Assembly: GCF_032854445.1 (NCBI RefSeq) | Contig: NC_088304.1 | Location: forward strand, 27,537,732 to 27,601,731 | Source: Liolophura sinensis | Lineage: Eukaryota > Mollusca > Polyplacophora > Chitonida > Chitonidae | Length of the DNA stretch: 64,000 nucleotides | Reading direction: 5' to 3' | Shown: positions 60,230 through 64,000 of the stretch, in pieces | How the letters are laid out: each line of letters starts with the position of its first letter | How positions within the stretch are numbered: the stretch's first letter is position 1 | Made by a program: the position numbers and the translations under genes | The notes under the pieces: model-generated | Databases searched by the model: none | The model's input: only the letters and a program-made list of their open reading frames with translations | What the model was told of the DNA's origin: nothing

Positions 60230-60279
60230 CTCACTCACTACCTCACTCATTCACTCACTCACTCACTCACTCACTCACC
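60230..60279. repeat. (TCAC)n microsatellite
   Basis: TCACTCACTCAC run, probably the 3' tail of a lost SINE of the family seen at 24205-24522, which ends in the same motif. Confidence 0.8.
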
Positions 60280-61054
60280 TGTAATGTCTTGCCAGAGATG
60301 ATCACGGTGTGCCCTTAGTAGCTATAGCGACCATACCCGCTGCATACCCAACCACGATATACCCAAACTAGCTGTTGACATCAGATTCGTCATCAACCAA
60401 ATCCAAATCATCAAACAGCTACATCGATTGCTTGCCGACCTAGGTCATTCTTTTAGCAACTTCTTTTACATCAGAAATAATCTTTAGAAAATTTTTCTCT
60501 CCTGGTTTTTTAATTTGTTTCTGTCATAAAATGGGTTTTGGATGAATTGTCATAAACAGAGTTTAAGCTTAGAGTTAAGTAACTGTGTGAGATTGGATCT
60601 GGATATCCGTATCGAGATGGGTAGCAACTTCAACCAAATGCATTTCTCTGCAAATGATATAGAACCTACGTGTTTGAACCGTACTCCAGTGTACACAATC
60701 CCTATCACTTCTGACCATCGCTGTTGTACACGCACCGACTGACCTCTGAAAGTAAAACAGCACCTGTACAGTCATTGCAAGATTCCACTTTAGTCTGAAC
60801 GCATATAAAGTCCATGGAATAATCAGCCGCAGATGTGTTGTATAGGAAAGCATGAGCGCGTTTGTCCCAATTTGTATACTTCTGCTCAAGACAATGGCTT
60901 TATAGGGTGTAAGGGTACCACTAACGAATAGTAAAGATGTGAAACAACTGCCTTGTTTAACTCTAGTCCCTTTGCAAGATCAAATAAATAAACACTTAAA
61001 TAAATTCAAAACATATATTTGAACAAAAATAGACAAATAATAATATACAAAACT

Positions 61055-61229
61055 TCGTGCTGGCTTCCTCTCCGGTCGTACGTGGGAAGGTCTGTCGGCA
61101 ACCTGCGGATGGTCGTGGTTTTCCCCGGGGTTCTGCCCGGTTTCCACCCACCATAATGCTGGCCGCCCTCGTAAAAGTGAAATATTCTTGAGTAAGACGT
61201 AAAACACCAATCAAATAAATAAATAAATA
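61055..61229 (+). mobile_element. SINE family A, 3' two thirds
   Basis: GCTGGCTTCCTCTCCGGTCG to CACCAATCAAATAAATAAAT. It abuts the oppositely oriented family B copy at 61268. Confidence 0.87.
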
Positions 61230-61267
61230 TACAAAACTATAAAAAATAGTTACAAAAATTGTAGGAC

Positions 61268-61472
61268 GGATTTTCACCGCTCTTTTATCAAGTATTGTTT
61301 CACTGAGACGACTTACCGAAGGCAAGTAAGCTGCCCCGCCCGAGTCAATATGCTGATACGGGTCAAGTTACAACTCCCTCTTTTAAGGTCTTAGGTGGTG
61401 ACTCGATCCAGGTTTGACCCTGGATCTACCACTCCCGAAGGGGACAGTCTACCAACTGTGCTATCGGGGCAG
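61268..61472 (-). mobile_element. SINE family B with tRNA-like head
   Basis: On the minus strand it starts GCCCCGATAGCACAGTTGGT (box A region), has box B GGTCAAACCTGGATCGAGT, and continues into the family B body (TTGCCTTCGGTAAGTCGTCT). The CACTCA tail is missing. Confidence 0.85.
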
Positions 61473-61684
61473 GTGCGAATCGAAGGATTAGGCACGACAC
61501 GCTGAGGATGGTTAATCCGCAACTGTCTGTGAAGGGTTAACTTCTCAGAGCGGACACGTTGACAACAGCGTGCGTGAAGAAAAAATAAAAAAAATTAATA
61601 CAATATGTAAAGACGAGGTTCGTAACAAGGAGAAGTCATCAATATAAGACAGAATGTGTTCTTGAATTCACTTTTCCAATTGCT

Positions 61685-61790
61685 TTATTTACTTACTTAT
61701 TTCAATGATTTGGCGTCTACGCCGCACTCAACGAAGTGTCATTTATAAAACGACGCCCATTTTTATGAATAAACAAAACCGGCCTGTGGG
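61685..61790 (-). mobile_element. decayed SINE family A fragment
   Basis: TTGGCGTCTACGCCGCACTC and weakly matching downstream sequence. Confidence 0.5.
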
Positions 61791-62560
61791 ACTTACCGCG
61801 CCTCGCTATAGGCACCTGGCACGCCTTTATTTGTGGAGGAAACTGGATAGCTTTGGACAATCCACAGTAGTTTTCCAGATATCTGGATTGCCTTCTGAAC
61901 TAAACACCAGCCGAAAAATCGTGTTCTATATTGGAACACCTTGTTTTTTAAGAGCTAATTGTATTCCACCTTAACTCATCAGACGGCTATGAATTTATTT
62001 TTGTGAATGGTGTACACGACGGGGTCAAGTTTGTGAGAGGACAAAACCATTGAACTTCGACAAATGTGTGACAAGCCTGACAGAAAACCACGGCCGTATC
62101 ATCGACAACTGGATTTGAAACTGTGATCGATTTAGGCTCAGGCCCATTTGATGAGATCATCTTAGCAGTCACAATCAGTTATATCTGATCAATGCGCGGC
62201 CAAGCTTCCTAGCTCTCGGTTTCAAACCGACGCAAGGCTTGCTCTGATTTGGTGATCATCTTGGTCCGAATTTTACAATCGTCTTTGATCACAAATTCAA
62301 GAAACAACTTAATGTTACTTTGTTTTCGTATGACTGCAATATACGATGATCAAAAAGCAGAGCGACAAGTTTTTGAACATAATATTCAAATTGAAATTAT
62401 GTATCAACTGTCATGAGTCTTAACGGGAACTCATATGATGGCCATATGGACAACGTAAAGGCCTCTGCATAACACTATATCAGTTTTTACACCACAAATA
62501 AGATAAGAAAGGAGAAACTGTATAAAGATTCTTAAGCTTATTAATTAAATAAGCATTAAC

Positions 62561-62945
62561 CATGCTACACAATCTTTGCATTCAGCATAAGGCGTCAAAG
62601 GACACGAGTAGCCAAGGTACCCACGATGAATAAACTATAGCCATGCTACACAATCTTCGCATTCAGCATAAGGCGTCAAAGGACACGCTTTTCCAAGGTC
62701 CTCACGATGAATAAATTTTAACCATGTTACACAATCTTCGCATTCCGAATAAGGCATCAATGGACACGCTTAGCCAAGGTCCTCACGATGAATAAACTAT
62801 AGCCATGCTACACAATCTTCGCATTCCGAATAAGGCATCAAAGGACACGCGTAGCCAAGGTCCTCACAATGAAAAGCTTTTAACCATGCTACACAATCTT
62901 CGCATTCAACATAACGCGTCAAAGGACACGCGTGGCCAAACTAGA
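62561..62945. repeat. 81-bp tandem repeat, 5 copies
   Basis: CATGCTACACAATCTTCGCA recurs (with small changes) at 62561, 62642, 62723, 62804 and 62885, exactly 81 bp apart. Each unit also carries GGCGTCAAAGGACACGC and AGCCAAGGTCCTCACGATGA. The period is a multiple of three, but no frame stays open. Confidence 0.93.
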
Positions 62946-64000
62946 ATTTCAAGATAGGAGACCTCAAGAATATCAGCCATGCAAGTCAACAGGCTCAAGT
63001 TCTGAAACCGAGCGTATCAAAATACAAGACGTGCTTGTACTTATTTGATTTTGTTGACAGTTATTCAGTGAAATCTAAAGATGGTAAAACACATTTCCAA
63101 AGAGCATACAAATTAACCAAGGACATAATAATATTATTATTCATTATGAATGCCTAGCTGGTTCCTGAATCTTTACATTACAATAAATAATATAATACGT
63201 CTTACTCATTTAAACAAAACTATATTTTAATTTATCCACCACTAAAGTTTTGTTATCGCACTTCATGGTGGTATAATCCTCTGCGAATGTATCCACTGGA
63301 CTTGAATTACAGTAGTCATATTTTGATCCCTATCTGGAAACCATAAGAGCTTTTTTTGTATCTGCGACATGTCGCCTCCCCCCCCCCCCCCCCACTAATA
63401 TTGAAAGCGTCTAGACTGGCTTTTAAAGAAAAGTACATGCATATGTGGATTCGCAGGCGATATGTTGATGTCCTGGAACCTGACGCGGTGTTTGGAATAT
63501 CTGAAGTGACGTCCCGGGCAGGGCTACCACATTCAACGGCGCCTTCTAAAGAATATTCTCTGTGTTTTGAAAATACTCCTAAGATGCCCTGACATTTGTT
63601 TTATTTTAACCTCCACTGGGGTCTTCAAAGTTAACGCCTACTTGGTGTCACGCAAAGACTTTGTTGTCAGTAGTTTACGGAGGTATTTTAAAAACCAGAC
63701 GGCTTTCTATTTTCCCATTGCACTCTGCCATAAGGTTTGCTTAACGGCCGGACAAACCTCGGCCAGTTTTACAAGATTGTTCCTGACGCGAGTCTGCTAA
63801 ACATAGACTTCGGTCAGTCTGACGTCACCGCAAATGATACGCTTGTTTATCTATTGGCACGACCTGTGGGTTCAACGGGTTTTCTGTTTCACCGTGTAAC
63901 TGTTGTTAACCAGAGAAGCAGCCTATCTCTGCCGAAATCTCTGACCGGACACAGGTGCCCTTTCGCAACCCGTGTACCCACTGGCCAGAGAGAAGACAGA

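Larger units (their letters stand above)
51216..64000. other. intergenic, SINEs and 81-bp repeat
   Basis: SINE copies at 52269, 53810, 55725, 59488, 61055, 61268 and 61685, and the 81-bp repeat at 62561. Apart from a doubtful ORF at 58171, no open frame here shows a known domain. Confidence 0.5.

Noticed and set aside
61380-61472. Possible tRNA gene on the minus strand
   Set aside because: It has box A and box B similarity but continues directly into the SINE family B body shared with 24205-24522, and the acceptor stem cannot be closed.

Overview
The window is nuclear DNA from an animal. Its genes are split by GT..AG introns, it is dense in tRNA-derived SINEs, and it carries many minisatellites. 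The dominant SINE has a central domain and a CAATCAAATAAATAAA tail that resemble, from memory, the MetaSINE-type elements of molluscs and brachiopods. Together with a galaxin-like secreted gene this suggests a marine lophotrochozoan such as a bivalve, gastropod or brachiopod. The species cannot be fixed from the sequence alone.

Layout. 1-13.8 kb is gene-poor: SINE fragments, a 60-bp duplication and a 28-bp minisatellite. 13.9-17.5 kb (+) holds a two-exon galaxin-like gene, a secreted protein with 21 di-cysteines. 17.5-22.2 kb is intergenic with many decayed SINEs. 22.26-37.74 kb (-) is the complete BRAP gene (BRCA1-associated protein; BRAP2/RRM-like, RING-H2, UBP zinc finger and coiled coil), with 15 coding exons reconstructed here. 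38.5-41.8 kb (+) is QPRT, quinolinate phosphoribosyltransferase, with 3 coding exons. QPRT and BRAP are head-to-head and share a 0.8-kb upstream region. 41.9-64 kb has no gene I can support; it holds a 3.7-kb minisatellite of 29-bp units with a 704-bp higher-order period, an 81-bp repeat and more SINEs.

Main discovery. Both housekeeping genes contain a minisatellite made from one of their own exons. In BRAP, the exon encoding four of the eight RING zinc ligands, plus the first ~35 bp of the next intron, is repeated 19 times at a 114-bp period. Only the first transcribed copy has a 3' splice site, while 18 of 19 copies keep a 5' splice site. In QPRT the pattern is reversed: the 3' splice site and 5' half of exon 2 are repeated about 7 times at ~88 bp, and only the last copy has a complete exon and a 5' splice site. 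Both terminal BRAP copies are damaged: the first has a -1 indel and the last a Trp-to-stop change.

Caution. Single-base indels also break the frame in BRAP exon 6 and QPRT exon 1. Three such lesions, at least two of them in short homopolymer runs in conserved exons of two genes, look more like residual assembly error than gene decay. Raw reads should settle this first.
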